This document shows positions 51,935 through 62,224 of a stretch of 64,000 nt of DNA, one piece after another. The position numbers and the translations under genes are program-made. Position 1 is the stretch's first letter; the number at the start of each line of letters is the position of its first letter. Below the pieces are notes generated by a model. It saw only the letters and a program-made list of their open reading frames with translations. It was not told where the DNA came from and made no database searches. The stretch lies in the NCBI GenBank assembly GCA_002898535.1, contig BEHN01000015.1:1-64000 (forward strand). Direction: 5' to 3'. Source of the DNA: a bacterium HR11 (GTDB taxonomy: Bacteria > Acidobacteriota > HRBIN11).

Positions 51935-52266
51935 GGGAGCTCCTCCGGGGCTTCGGCTTCCGCTTCCGGTTTCCGGATGAGTTCCTCGACCTCATAACCG
52001 GCGGCCCGTCGCAGGATGCGGACGACGCGCCAGCGTTTATGCCGGCTCAGAGGCCGCGTCTCCATGATCTCGACCCAGTCCCCGACCTGGCATGTCTGGT
52101 TTTCGTCGTGGGCCATGTACTTTTTGCTCCGGACGATCACTTTCTTGTACAAGGGATGCGGGAAGCGGCGGTCGACCCGGACGACGACGGTCTTTTGCAT
52201 CTTATTGCTGACGACGATCCCCTGCAGGACTTTCCGATGACCTCGGCGGGTCTGGGTTTCCGTCAT
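51931..52266 (-). CDS. rpsQ: Ribosomal protein S17
   Basis: A 111-residue OB-fold protein, longer than the ~85 usual. [40 protein letters not shown] and [20 protein letters not shown] are S17; the last ~20 residues are a Glu/Pro tail ([13 protein letters not shown]). It overlaps rpmC and rplN by ATGA junctions. Confidence 0.95.
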   Translation of the reverse strand: MTETQTRRGHRKVLQGIVVSNKMQKTVVVRVDRRFPHPLYKKVIVRSKKYMAHDENQTCQVGDWVEIMETRPLSRHKRWRVVRILRRAAGYEVEELIRKPEAEAEAPEELP

Positions 52267-52456
52267 GACACACCTCGCCGTTTTTCGTTCAAGACGGTCA
52301 GCACCCGGGCCAAGTCCCGCCGGGTGCGCCGGATCTCCATCCGGTCGTCCAGTTGGCCGAGCTTATGCTTCAGCCGTAGACGAAAGAGCCGATCCCGCAG
52401 GTCCTGGGCCATCTTCTGGAGTTCGTCCACGGTATGTTGGCGCAATTCTTGGGCCT

Positions 52457-52460
<4 letters not shown>
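52263..52460 (-). CDS. rpmC: Ribosomal protein L29
   Basis: A 65-residue helical protein near the polypeptide exit. [20 protein letters not shown] and [20 protein letters not shown] match L29. It overlaps the rplP stop and the rpsQ start by ATGA. Confidence 0.96.
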
Positions 52461-52885
<425 letters not shown>

Positions 52886-52919
52886 GGCCGTACCCTTTCA
52901 TGACGTCGTTATTTGGCCA

Positions 52920-53582
52920 TCAAGACTCCTGCGGGGTCGCCGCCTGGGGCAGGTAGCTCGTCTTGTCACCCCGGTAAATCCAGACCTTCACGCCGATGGT
53001 CCCGTACTTGGTCCGGGCGATGGCGAACCCGTAGTCGATGTCGGCCCGAAGCGTGTTCAGCGGCAAGCGGCCCACCAAATACCATTCGGCCCGGGCAATC
53101 TCAGCCCCCGCCAGGCGGCCCTTACAGCGGACCTTGACGCCCTTAGCGCCGAACCGGATGGCGGCGTCCACGGCCCGGCGCATGGCCCGCCGAAAGTTGA
53201 CCCGCCGTTCCAACTGAAGGGCGATGTTTTCGGCGGTGATCTGGGCATCCAGCTCGGGGCGCTCGACCTCGACGACGCTGACGCGCACCTCGCGGATGCC
53301 GTACCGCTCGCTCAGGCTCCGGTTCAGTTGCTCGACTTCACGGCCTCGATGGCCGATGATGAGGCCCGGCCGGGCCGCATGGATGATCACCCGCATCCGT
53401 TCCGGGTAGCGCTCGATTTCGATCCGGGAGATGTTCGCATGATAGTATCGCTGTTTGATCTCCCGCCGGATGGCCAAGTCCTGATGGAGCCACTGAGCGT
53501 AAAACCGCTTGCTGTACCACCGGGAGAGCCACGGCCGGTTATAGCCAATCCGAAAACCGTACGGATGGACTTTTTGACCCAA
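52920..53582 (-). CDS. rpsC: Ribosomal protein S3
   Basis: A 220-residue head protein. [20 protein letters not shown] opens it; [20 protein letters not shown] is the KH-domain GxxG region, and [20 protein letters not shown] with [20 protein letters not shown] is the C-terminal domain. It follows rplV by 58 bases that contain a heptad repeat. Confidence 0.97.
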   Translation of the reverse strand: MGQKVHPYGFRIGYNRPWLSRWYSKRFYAQWLHQDLAIRREIKQRYYHANISRIEIERYPERMRVIIHAARPGLIIGHRGREVEQLNRSLSERYGIREVRVSVVEVERPELDAQITAENIALQLERRVNFRRAMRRAVDAAIRFGAKGVKVRCKGRLAGAEIARAEWYLVGRLPLNTLRADIDYGFAIARTKYGTIGVKVWIYRGDKTSYLPQAATPQES

Positions 53583-53585
53583 AGG

Positions 53586-53655
53586 TCACCTCCGATATGT
53601 AAGGGCCAAGCGCATAGAGCCCAGAGTTATACCCTTGGCCCTATGCCCTTGGCCT
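53586..53655. repeat. CCCTTGG heptad inverted arms
   Basis: AAGGGCCAAGCGCATAGAGC faces CCCTTGGCCCTATGCCCTTG across AGAGTTATA. The right arm runs into the 3' end of rplV, whose final basic codons (KRPRA) are thus built from the repeat. Confidence 0.75.
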
Positions 53656-54051
53656 TTTCGGGCGGCGGACCTCCGTCCTGGGAAGGGCCGCCAGTCGGAT
53701 CGTGATATGACTGTGATGAACCCGACGCGGAAACACCTTCCGGGTCCCCGCCCGGAAGCGGCGCCACATCCGGGTCGGCCCCATGTCGACGTAACAACGC
53801 CACACGAAGAGTTCTTCCGCCGTATAACTGCCCTGTTCTCGATTTTCAGCATTGGCCACGGCTGACTGCAGGACCTTGTAAATGATCCGGGCCGCCTTCT
53901 TGGGCGTGAACTGCAGGATCCGGAACGCTTCCGGCACACTCTTCCCCCGGATGAGGTCGATGACGAGACGGGCCTTCCGAGGGGAGATACGCACATGCCG
54001 GGCGATGGCCCGACTCACTTCGACAGGTTGAGCCGCTTCGACCTGCACCAT
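53641..54051 (-). CDS. rplV: Ribosomal protein L22
   Basis: A 136-residue exit-tunnel protein. VSRAIARHVRISPRKARLVI, DLIRGKSVPEAFRILQFTPK and ADMGPTRMWRRFR-like sequence (YVDMGPTRMWRRFRAGTRKV) match L22. The last ~15 residues come from the heptad repeat. It follows rpsS by 20 bases. Confidence 0.96.
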   Translation of the reverse strand: MVQVEAAQPVEVSRAIARHVRISPRKARLVIDLIRGKSVPEAFRILQFTPKKAARIIYKVLQSAVANAENREQGSYTAEELFVWRCYVDMGPTRMWRRFRAGTRKVFPRRVHHSHITIRLAALPRTEVRRPKRPRA

Positions 54052-54071
54052 CCGATCCCTCCGACCCCGAC

Positions 54072-54356
54072 TTACTCCCGTCGAGCCTTCTTTTCCGACT
54101 TATCCGGGTGGCCCCGAAACGTCCGGGTCGGGGCAAATTCCCCCAGCTTGTGACCGACCATGTTCTCGGTGATATACACGGGCACGAAGGTCCGGCCGTT
54201 GTGGACGGCAATCGTCAGGCCGACCATCTCGGGAATGATCGTCGAACGGCGGGACCAGGTCTTGATGACGACCTTCTCCCGGGCCGTCCGGGCCTGCAGG
54301 ACTTTCTTCAACAGGTGCGCATCTACGAAAGGTCCCTTTTTACTCGACCGACCCAT
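54072..54356 (-). CDS. rpsS: Ribosomal protein S19
   Basis: A 94-residue head protein. [40 protein letters not shown] and [20 protein letters not shown] are S19. ATG 54356 is used. It lies between rplB and rplV. Confidence 0.97.
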   Translation of the reverse strand: MGRSSKKGPFVDAHLLKKVLQARTAREKVVIKTWSRRSTIIPEMVGLTIAVHNGRTFVPVYITENMVGHKLGEFAPTRTFRGHPDKSEKKARRE

Positions 54357-54400
54357 AGCGGCGGCTCCCTTGGCGGCTTCCGGCGTTAGGTACCGGGTGC

Positions 54401-55222
54401 CTATTTTCGTCGCTTGACGATAAAGGCCTGGGTCCGTTTGTTCCGTCGGGTCTTGTAGCCCTTGGTCGGTTGGCCCCACGGCGTCACAGGGTGGCGGCCC
54501 GGGTGGGTCTTACCCTCGCCGCCGCCGTGGGGATGGTCGACGGGGTTCATACAAGTCCCCCGGACGTGGGGGCGGCGGCCCAGCCAGCGGGACCGGCCGG
54601 CCTTTCCGAGCGTCACGTTGAAGTGGTCGAGGTTCCCGACCTGGCCGATGGTGGCATAGCAGTCCAGGTGCACACGCCGGATCTCACCCGACGGGAGCCG
54701 GACCTGGGCGTACTCGCCCTCCTTGGCCATGATGACGGCCATCGAGCCGGCCGAACGGGCGATGGCCCCGCCGTGGCCCGGCCAGAACTCGACGTTGTGG
54801 ATCGGGATGCCTTCCGGGATATATCGCAAGGGCAAAGCGTTGCCGACCCGGATCTCGGCGTCCGGCCCAGTCTGGATGATGTCCCCGACCTTCAGACCGT
54901 CGGGATGAAGAATGTAGCGGCGTTCACCGTCGGCATAGCACACGAGGGCGATGTTCGCCGACCGGTTCGGGTCGTACTCGATGGATTCGACCCGGGCCGG
55001 AATGCCGACCTTGTCGTAACGACGAAAGTCGATGACCCGGTAGCGTCGCTTGTGACCGCCGCCCCGCCACCAGACGGTGATACGGCCGGCATTGTTCCGA
55101 CCGCTCAGACGCTTCCGCCCGAAGGTCAGGGGCTTGTAAGGTTCGTCCCGCGTGACTTCCGTCCGGACCAAGACGGTCATGAACCGCCGGCCGGGCGTGT
55201 ACGGCTTAAACCGCTTCAGCAT
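54401..55222 (-). CDS. rplB: Ribosomal protein L2
   Basis: A 273-residue peptidyl-transferase-centre protein, exactly the E. coli length. [60 protein letters not shown] and [20 protein letters not shown] with [13 protein letters not shown] are conserved. ATG 55222 is preferred over GTG 55234. Confidence 0.97.
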   Translation of the reverse strand: MLKRFKPYTPGRRFMTVLVRTEVTRDEPYKPLTFGRKRLSGRNNAGRITVWWRGGGHKRRYRVIDFRRYDKVGIPARVESIEYDPNRSANIALVCYADGERRYILHPDGLKVGDIIQTGPDAEIRVGNALPLRYIPEGIPIHNVEFWPGHGGAIARSAGSMAVIMAKEGEYAQVRLPSGEIRRVHLDCYATIGQVGNLDHFNVTLGKAGRSRWLGRRPHVRGTCMNPVDHPHGGGEGKTHPGRHPVTPWGQPTKGYKTRRNKRTQAFIVKRRK

Positions 55223-55235
55223 ACCGATCCCCACG

Positions 55236-55538
55236 TCAGACCTGGAGGATATCGATCTTCTGACCGGCCTGGAGCTTCACCAAGGCTTTCTTCCAAGCCG
55301 GCTTGGAGCCCCGTCGGCCCCGTCGCCACATGCGGCCCCGGGGCTTCGGCTTCATCCGAATGACGCGGACCTTCTCGACTTTCACGCCGAAGATCTGTTC
55401 GACAGCTTGGCGGATCTGGATCTTGTTGGCCGCCGGGTGCACGCGAAAGGTATACCAGTTCTGCGTCTCGCGCAGGCGGTCGGCCTTTTCGGAGTACACG
55501 GGGACTTGTACAATTTCATAAGGACTCAGCGCCTTCAT
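55236..55538 (-). CDS. rplW: Ribosomal protein L23
   Basis: A 100-residue protein at the exit tunnel. [40 protein letters not shown] and [20 protein letters not shown] match L23. ATG 55538 overlaps the rplD stop (ATGA). Confidence 0.96.
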   Translation of the reverse strand: MKALSPYEIVQVPVYSEKADRLRETQNWYTFRVHPAANKIQIRQAVEQIFGVKVEKVRVIRMKPKPRGRMWRRGRRGSKPAWKKALVKLQAGQKIDILQV

Positions 55539-56167
55539 GGCTGACAAATCCTCTGAAGCTCTTCAAAGGCCCCTTGGGTCACGACCAAATGTGTATGAGT
55601 CAGTAGATGATAAGCGTGGACATCTCGGACGGCCGCCACGTCGACGCCCGGGATGTTCCGGACCGACTTGACGAAGTTCTCCTCGGGTTGAACGTCGACG
55701 AACAGGACGCGGTCAACCCCGGGCCGGAGGCGGAGCCGTTCCAAGAAGGCCACGCCGGCCTTCGTCGAGGGCCGCTCCATCGTCAGGGCATGAAGGACCG
55801 TTACCCGGCCCTCCCGGAGGCGATCGGCCAGGACGATCCGCAAGGCCAGCCGGGTCTTCTTGGCCGGCAGGGGATAGGCGTAGTCCCGGGGCTTGGGGCC
55901 GAAGACCGTCCCCCCGCCGACCCACAGGGGCGACCGGATGCTCCCGTGGCGGGCCCGGCCCGTCCCCTTCTGCCGCCAGGGTTTCCGGCCGCCGCCCCGG
56001 ACCTCACCCCGCGTCTTGGTCGAGTGGGTCCCCCGTCGTCGGCAGGCCAGATAATGGCGGACGACCTCCCATACGACGTAGGTCTTGGGCGGTGTATCCA
56101 GGAGGTCCGGCCCGACCTCGACCCGGTCGACGACTTCGTCCTGCATCGTCCGCACGGGGAGCTCCAT
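55535..56167 (-). CDS. rplD: Ribosomal protein L4
   Basis: A 210-residue protein. [40 protein letters not shown] and [20 protein letters not shown] are the L4 loop signatures. It follows rplC by two bases. In other bacteria L4 autoregulates this operon. Confidence 0.97.
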   Translation of the reverse strand: MELPVRTMQDEVVDRVEVGPDLLDTPPKTYVVWEVVRHYLACRRRGTHSTKTRGEVRGGGRKPWRQKGTGRARHGSIRSPLWVGGGTVFGPKPRDYAYPLPAKKTRLALRIVLADRLREGRVTVLHALTMERPSTKAGVAFLERLRLRPGVDRVLFVDVQPEENFVKSVRNIPGVDVAAVRDVHAYHLLTHTHLVVTQGAFEELQRICQP

Positions 56168-56169
56168 CG

Positions 56170-56862
56170 TCAGCCTCCGGCTCGCTGTTGCACGGCGGCA
56201 TACTCTTCCATCTGGCCGGCCAGGGTCGACTTGGCCTTCAGGACGTATACGTAGCCGTTGGGGGCCCCGGGGACGCTTCCGACGACCCCGAGGACGTGCT
56301 CCTCGGGCACGATCAGGGCGACCCGCAGGTTCCGGACCTTCAGCCGACGGACGGCCATCCGACCCGCCATCCGCTTGCCCTTCAGGACCCGGCCGGGGTC
56401 GGTATTCGTCCCGATCGAGCCGGGCCGCCGGTGGACCTTGGACCCGTGGGAGGCCGGCCCTCCGCCGAAGCCGTGGCGGTGGACTCCGCCCTGAAAGCCC
56501 CGGCCCTTCGTCCAGCCGACGACGTCGACCTTCTCGCCCGTCTGGAACACGTCGGCGACCGTGATCTGCTGGCCCAATCGGACCTCCCCCAGGAGGGGGA
56601 ACTCGACCAGCTTCCGGACAAAGGGCAAGCCGTGCTTTTTCAAATAGCCCAGGAGGGGCCGGTTCAGGTGACGGGCCTTCACCGGCTCCAGCAGGCCGAG
56701 CTGGACGGCCCGGTAGCCGTCCCGCTCCGGCGTCCGGACCCGGGTCACGACGCAGGGCCCGACCCGCAAGACCGTCAGGGGCAGGGCCCGACCGTCCTCG
56801 TCAAACCACTGCATCATGCCGATTTTCCGACCGATGAGGCCAGCGACCGTATATCCAGGCAT
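56170..56862 (-). CDS. rplC: Ribosomal protein L3
   Basis: A 230-residue protein. GLIGRKIGMMQWFDEDGRAL, GRGFQGGVHRHGFGGGPASH and GSKVHRRPGSIGTNTDPGRV are the L3 central-loop hallmarks. It lies between rpsJ and rplD. The start ATG 56862 has GGGGAGG upstream. Confidence 0.97.
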   Translation of the reverse strand: MPGYTVAGLIGRKIGMMQWFDEDGRALPLTVLRVGPCVVTRVRTPERDGYRAVQLGLLEPVKARHLNRPLLGYLKKHGLPFVRKLVEFPLLGEVRLGQQITVADVFQTGEKVDVVGWTKGRGFQGGVHRHGFGGGPASHGSKVHRRPGSIGTNTDPGRVLKGKRMAGRMAVRRLKVRNLRVALIVPEEHVLGVVGSVPGAPNGYVYVLKAKSTLAGQMEEYAAVQQRAGG

Positions 56863-56893
56863 GGCCGTCCTCCCCGTCGCGCCGTCCCGCCCG

Positions 56894-57217
56894 TTAGAGT
56901 TCGATGCCCGGCGCCTTGATCTCCACGTCCACGCCGGCCGGGAGCTCCAGGCGCATCAGGGCATCGATCGTCTGGGGCGTCGGGGCGATGATGTCGATCA
57001 GGCGCTTGTGGGTCCGGATCTCGAACTGCTCCCGCGACTTCTTGTCCGTATGAGGCGACCGCAAGACCGTCCACCGGTTGATCTCCGTCGGCAGGGGCAC
57101 GGGGCCCGCCACCCGGGCGCCCGTCCGCCGAGCCGTCAGGACGATCTCCCGGGCCGACTGGTCGATCAGCCGGTGGTCAAAGGACTTCAGCTTGATACGG
57201 ATCCGAGGCTCTTTCAT
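56894..57217 (-). CDS. rpsJ: Ribosomal protein S10
   Basis: A 107-residue protein, also a transcription-antitermination factor (NusE). [40 protein letters not shown] and [20 protein letters not shown] are canonical. It follows fusA by only 18 bases, with no tuf gene between. Confidence 0.97.
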   Translation of the reverse strand: MKEPRIRIKLKSFDHRLIDQSAREIVLTARRTGARVAGPVPLPTEINRWTVLRSPHTDKKSREQFEIRTHKRLIDIIAPTPQTIDALMRLELPAGVDVEIKAPGIEL

Positions 57218-57235
57218 ACCTTGGCCTCCGACGCC

Positions 57236-59311
57236 TTACCGGGCTTGGATGAGTTTGTCGGCGACCTGCGCCGGCACGGGTTCGTAGTGGTCGAACTGGA
57301 GCGTGAAGATCGCCCGACCCTGCGTCTTAGACCGAAGGTCCGTGGCGTAGCCAAAGGTCTCCGCCAGGGGGACCATGGCGTTCACGACCCGCACGCCGGG
57401 TCGGGGCGCTTCGACGGTCAAAATCTTTCCCCGCCGGGCATTGAGGTCGGCGATGACCTCACCCAGAAAGTCCTCGGGCGTGATGACCTCCAGCTTCATG
57501 ATGGGTTCCAGCAGGACCGGGGCCGCCCGTCGGACGGCCTCCTTGAGGGCCATCGAACCGGCGATCTTAAAGGCGATCTCGCTGGAGTCCACCTCGTGGT
57601 AAGACCCGTCGAATAGAACGACCTTGAGATCGACCAGGGGGTACCCCGCCAGGGGGCCCTCCTGCATGGCTTCTTCGACGCCGGCCCGGACGGCCGGGAT
57701 GAACTCCTTGGGGATGACGCCGCCCCGGATCTCATCGACGAAGACGAAGCCGCCCCCCGGGGGCAGGGGCTCGACCCGGAGGAAGCAGTGGCCGTACTGG
57801 CCTCGGCCGCCGGTCTGCTTGATGTACTTGCCTTCGGCCTCGGCGGCCCGTGTGATCGTTTCCTTGTAAGCGACCATCGGCCGGCCGAGATGGACCTGGA
57901 CGCCGAACTCCCGGTACAGCCGGTCGACGATGATTTCCAGGTGGAGCTCGCCCATCCCGGCCAGGAGCGTCTGGCCCGTCTCGGGGTTGACCCGAAGCTG
58001 AAGGCTGGGGTCCTCGACCAGGAGCTTCTGGAGGGCCGGCCCCAGCTTTTCCTGGTCCTCCCGGGTTTTCGGCTCGACGGCGGCGACGAGGACGGGTTCG
58101 GGGAACTCGATGGCTTCCAGGAGGATCGGGTGCCGAGGGTCGCAGAGGGTGTCCCCCGTCGCCACCGTCTTGAGGCCGACGGCGGCGCAGATATCACCGG
58201 CGTAAGCCTCGCTGATCTCCTCCCGCTTGTTGGCGTGCATCCGGACGAGGCGCCCGATCCGCTCCATCTTCCCCCGAGTCGCATTTAGGAGGGTATCCCC
58301 GTTTCGGAGTTGACCCGAGTAAATGCGAATGTAAGCCAGGTGGCCGATGTAGGGGTCCGTCATAAGCTTAAAGACCAAGCCACAGAAGGGCTCCCCATCG
58401 TCGGGCTTGCGGTAAACCTCTTGGCGAGTCTCGGGGTGCCAGCCCTTGACGGGCGGCAGGTCTAAAGGGGAGGGCAGGTAGTAGACGACGGCATCCAAGA
58501 GGGGTTGGACGCCCTTGTTTTTAAAGGCGGACCCGCAAAGGACGGGCACGACCTTCAATTGCAGGGTCAGGTTTCGGAGGCTCCGCCGGATTTCGTCGGG
58601 TGTCGGCCACACACCGGCCACGTACCTTTCCATGATGTGATCGTCCAGTTCGGCCAACTTCTCAAAGAGGAGGTCTCGCCAATGCTGGACCCGGGCTTGG
58701 TACTCCGAGGGAATGTCCACGACGTCGTACTCGGCCCCCAGAGTTTCGTCCCGATAGACGTAAGCCTTCTGCTCGATGAGGTCGATGACGCCCTGGAAGC
58801 GGTCCTCGGCCCCCAAGGGGTACTGGACCGGCACCGGAACGACCCGGAGGCGGTCGACCATCATCTGGACGGTCCGCTCGAAGTCGGCCCCGATACGGTC
58901 CATCTTGTTGACGAAGACGATCCGAGGCACGCGGTACTTGTCGGCCTGCCGCCAGACGGTCTCCGTCTGGGGCTGGACGCCCTCGACGGCACTGATGACG
59001 ATGATGGCCCCGTCCAAGACCCGCAGAGACCGCTCGACCTCGATGGTGAAGTCGACGTGACCCGGCGTGTCGATGATGTTGATGCGATGGTCCCGCCAGA
59101 AACAAGTCGTCGCGGCGGCCGTGATGGTGATGCCCCGTTCCTTCTCCTGGGGCATCCAGTCCATCGTGGCCGTGCCCTCATCGACTTCACCGATCCGGTG
59201 AGTGATCCCCGTATAATAGAGGATCCGCTCCGTCGTCGTCGTCTTACCGGCGTCGATGTGGGCCATGATCCCGATGTTCCGGAAACGTTCTAAGGGAATC
59301 GTCCTCGGCAT
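57236..59311 (-). CDS. fusA: Elongation factor G
   Basis: A 691-residue translocation GTPase. The G1 motif is [20 protein letters not shown], then the switch I region [15 protein letters not shown]3 DTPGHVDFT and G4 VNKMDRIG; domains II-V follow, with [20 protein letters not shown] in domain IV. It follows rpsG by 20 bases. Confidence 0.97.
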   Translation of the reverse strand: MPRTIPLERFRNIGIMAHIDAGKTTTTERILYYTGITHRIGEVDEGTATMDWMPQEKERGITITAAATTCFWRDHRINIIDTPGHVDFTIEVERSLRVLDGAIIVISAVEGVQPQTETVWRQADKYRVPRIVFVNKMDRIGADFERTVQMMVDRLRVVPVPVQYPLGAEDRFQGVIDLIEQKAYVYRDETLGAEYDVVDIPSEYQARVQHWRDLLFEKLAELDDHIMERYVAGVWPTPDEIRRSLRNLTLQLKVVPVLCGSAFKNKGVQPLLDAVVYYLPSPLDLPPVKGWHPETRQEVYRKPDDGEPFCGLVFKLMTDPYIGHLAYIRIYSGQLRNGDTLLNATRGKMERIGRLVRMHANKREEISEAYAGDICAAVGLKTVATGDTLCDPRHPILLEAIEFPEPVLVAAVEPKTREDQEKLGPALQKLLVEDPSLQLRVNPETGQTLLAGMGELHLEIIVDRLYREFGVQVHLGRPMVAYKETITRAAEAEGKYIKQTGGRGQYGHCFLRVEPLPPGGGFVFVDEIRGGVIPKEFIPAVRAGVEEAMQEGPLAGYPLVDLKVVLFDGSYHEVDSSEIAFKIAGSMALKEAVRRAAPVLLEPIMKLEVITPEDFLGEVIADLNARRGKILTVEAPRPGVRVVNAMVPLAETFGYATDLRSKTQGRAIFTLQFDHYEPVPAQVADKLIQAR

Positions 59312-59331
59312 CGCCGTCTTCCCTCACGACC

Positions 59332-59802
59332 TCACCACCGAAAGTGGGCAAAGGCCCGGTTGGCCTCCGCCATCCGATGGACCTCATCCCGCTTACGGAT
59401 CGCCGCCCCCCGGCCCTGGGCCGCCTCCAGGAGCTCTGCCGCCAAGCGTTCCTGCATCGACTTCTCGTTCCGCTGTCGGGCCGCCTCCAGGATCCAGCGC
59501 ATGCTCAGCGAGACAGATCGATACTCGGGAACCTCGATGGGGATCTGGTACGTCGCGCCCCCGATCCGGCGAGAACGGACCTCCATCCGAGGCCGACAGT
59601 TCTCGATGGCCTGCAAGAAAACCTTTAGGGGCTCCTCCTTCGTCCGCTGACGGATCAGCTCCATAGCTTCGTAAAAAATCCGCTCGGCCTTCGACTTCTT
59701 CCCCTTCCGCATGATGTGGTTGATGAACTTCATGACCAACGTGCTGTGATAGACCGGGTCGGGTAAAACTTCCCTTCGTTCGACCGGACCCTTACGAGGC
59801 AT
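59332..59802 (-). CDS. rpsG: Ribosomal protein S7
   Basis: A 156-residue 16S assembly protein. MPRKGPVERREVLPDPVYHS, FINHIMRKGKKSKAERIFYE and RIGGATYQIPIEVPEYRSVS are canonical, ending HRMAEANRAFAHFRW. It is separated from rpsL by a 399-bp spacer, unlike the tight spacing typical of str operons. Confidence 0.97.
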   Translation of the reverse strand: MPRKGPVERREVLPDPVYHSTLVMKFINHIMRKGKKSKAERIFYEAMELIRQRTKEEPLKVFLQAIENCRPRMEVRSRRIGGATYQIPIEVPEYRSVSLSMRWILEAARQRNEKSMQERLAAELLEAAQGRGAAIRKRDEVHRMAEANRAFAHFRW

Positions 59803-60201
59803 GGCCGTCTCCTTCAGTATTCGGTAGCGAGGCCATCGGGCAGTCAGGCAGTAAAGAATAAGGTAGTAAGATATGGGGGAACCGACTGTCCATCGTCAGG
59901 CCGATGGCTGTCTCCCCCGCTTCAGCAGATTCAGGACGACGTACCGTCAAGACGGGGTCAGGCGAGAAGGGGTCGCCCAAGCCGAATCGCCGTCCTGCTC
60001 ACCCCAACACCCTTCTCCGGCGACGGGAACGTCGGTTCCATCTCTTGGGCCGAATTCCCTTATCACCTTATTGCCTTACTGCCTCACTCCACGGCCGATT
60101 AGAAATGCGAATCCCTCTTGTCTCAAAGGACCGCCTGGAAAAGAAGACGCTTCGAGGCCGATGACCGGACGGGTCGGAATCGGTCCCCGTTCGGAAAGGG
60201 A
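59803..60201. repeat. rpsL-rpsG spacer with CCTTATTG octad foldback
   Basis: GGCAGTCAGGCAGTAAAGAA and AATAAGGTAGTAAGATATG (59835-59875) face CCTTATCACCTTATTGCCTT and ACTGCCTCACTCC (60058-60092), 8-bp words in two inverted arms around ~180 bp of unique sequence. CATCGTCAGGCCGATGGCTG and other short dyads lie inside. No ORF is supported. Confidence 0.75.
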
Positions 60202-60576
60202 CTACTTCTTCGGGCGCTTGGTCCCATACTTGGAGCGGGACCGACGACGCGCTTCTACGCCGGCGGCGTCCAGGGTGCCGCGGACGATATGATAGCGGAC
60301 ACCTGGTAGGTCCTTCACACGCCCACCCCGGACCAAAACCTTCGAGTGTTCCTGCAAGTTATGGCCGATGCCCGGGATGTAGGCCGTCACTTCCATCCCG
60401 TTCGTCAGCTTGACACGGGCGACCTTCCGTAGAGCCGAATTCGGCTTCTTGGGCGTCGTCACGAACACACGTGTGCACACACCCGCCTTAAAGGGATTGC
60501 CCTGCAAGGCCGGACTTTTGGACTTGCGCCGGACCCTCTCTCGGCCCATCCGAACTAACTGGTTGATCGTCGGCAT
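60202..60576 (-). CDS. rpsL: Ribosomal protein S12
   Basis: A 124-residue decoding-centre protein, exactly the usual length. [40 protein letters not shown] and [20 protein letters not shown] show the streptomycin-site lysines in the sensitive form and the conserved modified Asp. ATG 60576 is used. It is the first gene of the superoperon, with two promoters upstream. Confidence 0.97.
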   Translation of the reverse strand: MPTINQLVRMGRERVRRKSKSPALQGNPFKAGVCTRVFVTTPKKPNSALRKVARVKLTNGMEVTAYIPGIGHNLQEHSKVLVRGGRVKDLPGVRYHIVRGTLDAAGVEARRRSRSKYGTKRPKK

Positions 60577-60614
60577 GCGCAATCGCCCCTATCATTCCGG
60601 TTCACGTGTTCAGG

Positions 60615-60643
60615 AATTTAGACCTCTGCCCCGACCCTGTCAA
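60615..60643 (-). promoter_or_regulatory. rpsL: Proximal rpsL promoter, TTGACA-17-TAAATT
   Basis: On the minus strand a consensus TTGACA (60643-60638) and TAAATT (60620-60615) are exactly 17 bases apart. Transcription would start about 30 bases upstream of the rpsL ATG. It is the best sigma-70-type match in the window. Confidence 0.75.
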
Positions 60644-60750
60644 GAGGCCAGAGAAGCGGACGCCACCGCCCCGGGTCCCTCGGTGCATGCCCCCGCCCCC
60701 CCTAAAAAGCCCGTCCCGCCTGCTCCGTCCTGAAATGCGCGGTGTCCATA

Positions 60751-60780
60751 ATATTACGTCCGCCCCACGGATCCCGTCAA
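60751..60780 (-). promoter_or_regulatory. Distal rpsL promoter, TTGACG-18-TAATAT
   Basis: On the minus strand TTGACG (60780-60775) and TAATAT (60756-60751) are 18 bases apart, ~175 bases upstream of rpsL. With the proximal promoter it would give tandem promoters. Confidence 0.6.
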
Positions 60781-60837
60781 CTGCGGGAAGGGCGAAATAG
60801 CAGGGGTGAGAGGCCGCCGCCTTGGGTCGATGGGGCC

Positions 60838-61190
60838 GGTCGGGGGTTCGGGAATTCGGCCATCCGGGAATTCGGCAATTCAGCAGTTCGGCCGGTGGGG
60901 CCGGTCGACCCTTTTATCCAAGCCCCGCTCGTTAGAGCGGGGTCCGGAGCTATCCGGCCGTTCGGGAGTCCGGGGATTCGGGAATTCGGGAGTTCGGGAG
61001 CCCGGGCATGGGGGCCGGCCGGGGCGGGGATGCGGCCTGGAGGCCGGCGCCGGCGGTCGGCGACAGGAGGGGCGAAGAGTCGGGAAAGCTTCAGGAAGAC
61101 GTGGGGACTTGGAACGATGAATGTCCCTTGCCTTCTACGTCGGCCGCCGAACGGCCTTCCCGAATTCCCGAACTCCCGAAGTGCCGATCT
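60838..61190. repeat. Three TTCGGGAA octad arrays before rpsL
   Basis: Arrays at 60842-60895 (TTCGGGAATTCGGCCATCCG and on), 60958-61005 (TTCGGGAGTCCGGGGATTCG and on) and an inverted one at 61145-61190 (CCGAATTCCCGAACTCCCGA) lie between pheA and the promoters. The first two face the third, giving nested inverted arms. The unique sequence between them contains no ORF I would support. Confidence 0.8.
60923..60942. repeat. Perfect 8-bp hairpin, CCCCGCTC/GAGCGGGG
   Basis: CCCCGCTC, loop GTTA, GAGCGGGG. It lies between octad arrays downstream of pheA (minus strand). No U-tract follows on either strand. Confidence 0.55.
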
Positions 61191-61191
61191 G

Positions 61192-62013
61192 CTAAGAGGC
61201 TTCTCGGGGGAACGAGCCCAGGACTTTCATCCACTGCGTGTGTTGGGCGAGCTCGGCCAGGGCCTCGGCGACCGGTGGGTCGTCCCGATGGCCCTCGAAG
61301 TCGACGTAAAATACGTACTCCCAGGGCCGGTTCCGGGCCGGCCGGGACTCCAGCTTCAAGAGGTTGATGTGCCGTCGGGCCAGGCACCCAAGGGCCCGGT
61401 ATAGAGAGCCCGGGACGTGAGCGACGGCCATCACGAGCATCGTCTTGGAGGGTCCCGACGGCCGAGGCGCCGGGTCCCGCCCGAGGACGATAAAGCGCGT
61501 GTAGTTCTCCGGCACGTCCTGGATCCCCTCGGCCAGGACGGTCAGACCGTACAGGTCGGCCGCTCGACGGCTGGCCACGGCGGCGACCCCCGCCAGGCCC
61601 TGTTCCCGAATCATGCGGGCGCTCCCGGCCGTGTCGTACTGGGCGATGACTTCCACGCCCAGACCCCGCAGGAAGCCCTCGCACTGCTCGAGGGCTTTCG
61701 GGTGAGAGTAGACCCGTCGGATGTCGGTCAGGGCTTGACCCGGCAGGGCCATCAGACACAGCTCGACGGCCACGACCCGCTCGCCCCGCACGAACAGGTC
61801 ATACTGCCGAAGCAGGTCGTAGACCTCGTTGATCCCCCCGGCGATGGAGTTCTCGACGGGGACCATCCCGTAATCGACCTGCCCGCGGGCGACGAGCTGG
61901 AAGACCTGGGCGAACGTATCGCAGGGAACCGGCTCGACGGCCTCGCCGAAGTACCCGACGACGGCCTCTTCCCCAAAAGCGCCCCGCTCGCCCTGAAAGG
62001 CCACCCGTACCAT
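61192..62013 (-). CDS. pheA: Prephenate dehydratase
   Basis: A 273-residue monofunctional enzyme that makes phenylpyruvate from prephenate for phenylalanine. The catalytic domain (residues ~1-180) has VAFQGERGAFGEEAVVGYFG, GMVPVENSIAGGINEVYDLL and the TRF motif in PENYTRFIVLGRD; the C-terminal ACT domain (HVPGSLYRALGCLARRHINL then LLKLESRPARNRPWEYVFYV) binds phenylalanine as in feedback-inhibited members. There is no chorismate mutase domain. The start is ATG 62013. No other phe or tyr gene is next to it. Confidence 0.94.
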   Translation of the reverse strand: MVRVAFQGERGAFGEEAVVGYFGEAVEPVPCDTFAQVFQLVARGQVDYGMVPVENSIAGGINEVYDLLRQYDLFVRGERVVAVELCLMALPGQALTDIRRVYSHPKALEQCEGFLRGLGVEVIAQYDTAGSARMIREQGLAGVAAVASRRAADLYGLTVLAEGIQDVPENYTRFIVLGRDPAPRPSGPSKTMLVMAVAHVPGSLYRALGCLARRHINLLKLESRPARNRPWEYVFYVDFEGHRDDPPVAEALAELAQHTQWMKVLGSFPREAS

Positions 62014-62044
62014 GGTCCGGCCCTACCGATCCTCGTCGGCCTTA

Positions 62045-62122
62045 TCAAAATCCAGGAATGCAAGATACAAGACACAAGATGCAGGATGCAAGATGCAGGA
62101 TGAGAATGCAAAATGCGGAGTG
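62045..62122. repeat. GATGCAG heptad array
   Basis: AGATGCAGGATGCAAGATGC and similar 7-bp words run from about 62057 to 62115. They are the reverse complement of the array at 17365. Bases 62123-62224 hold nothing I can name. Confidence 0.8.
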
Positions 62123-62224
62123 GAGATCCCAATCCCGCCCGAACGGGGTCCCGTGCGATACGGGATGCGAGATCTCGGCGGCCGACTCGATGGAAGTCGG
62201 TGAGGCCAATCTACGATGGCCTGC

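Larger units (their letters stand above)
60577..60800. other. Ribosomal operon leader region
   Basis: This part of the 615-bp gap before rpsL carries the two promoters listed here and a GC-rich leader. I see no ORF and no known ribosomal leader motif. Confidence 0.5.

Noticed and set aside
60806-61404. ORFs in the pheA-rpsL gap
   Set aside because: They consist of TTCGGGAA octads read in frame or are shadows of pheA.
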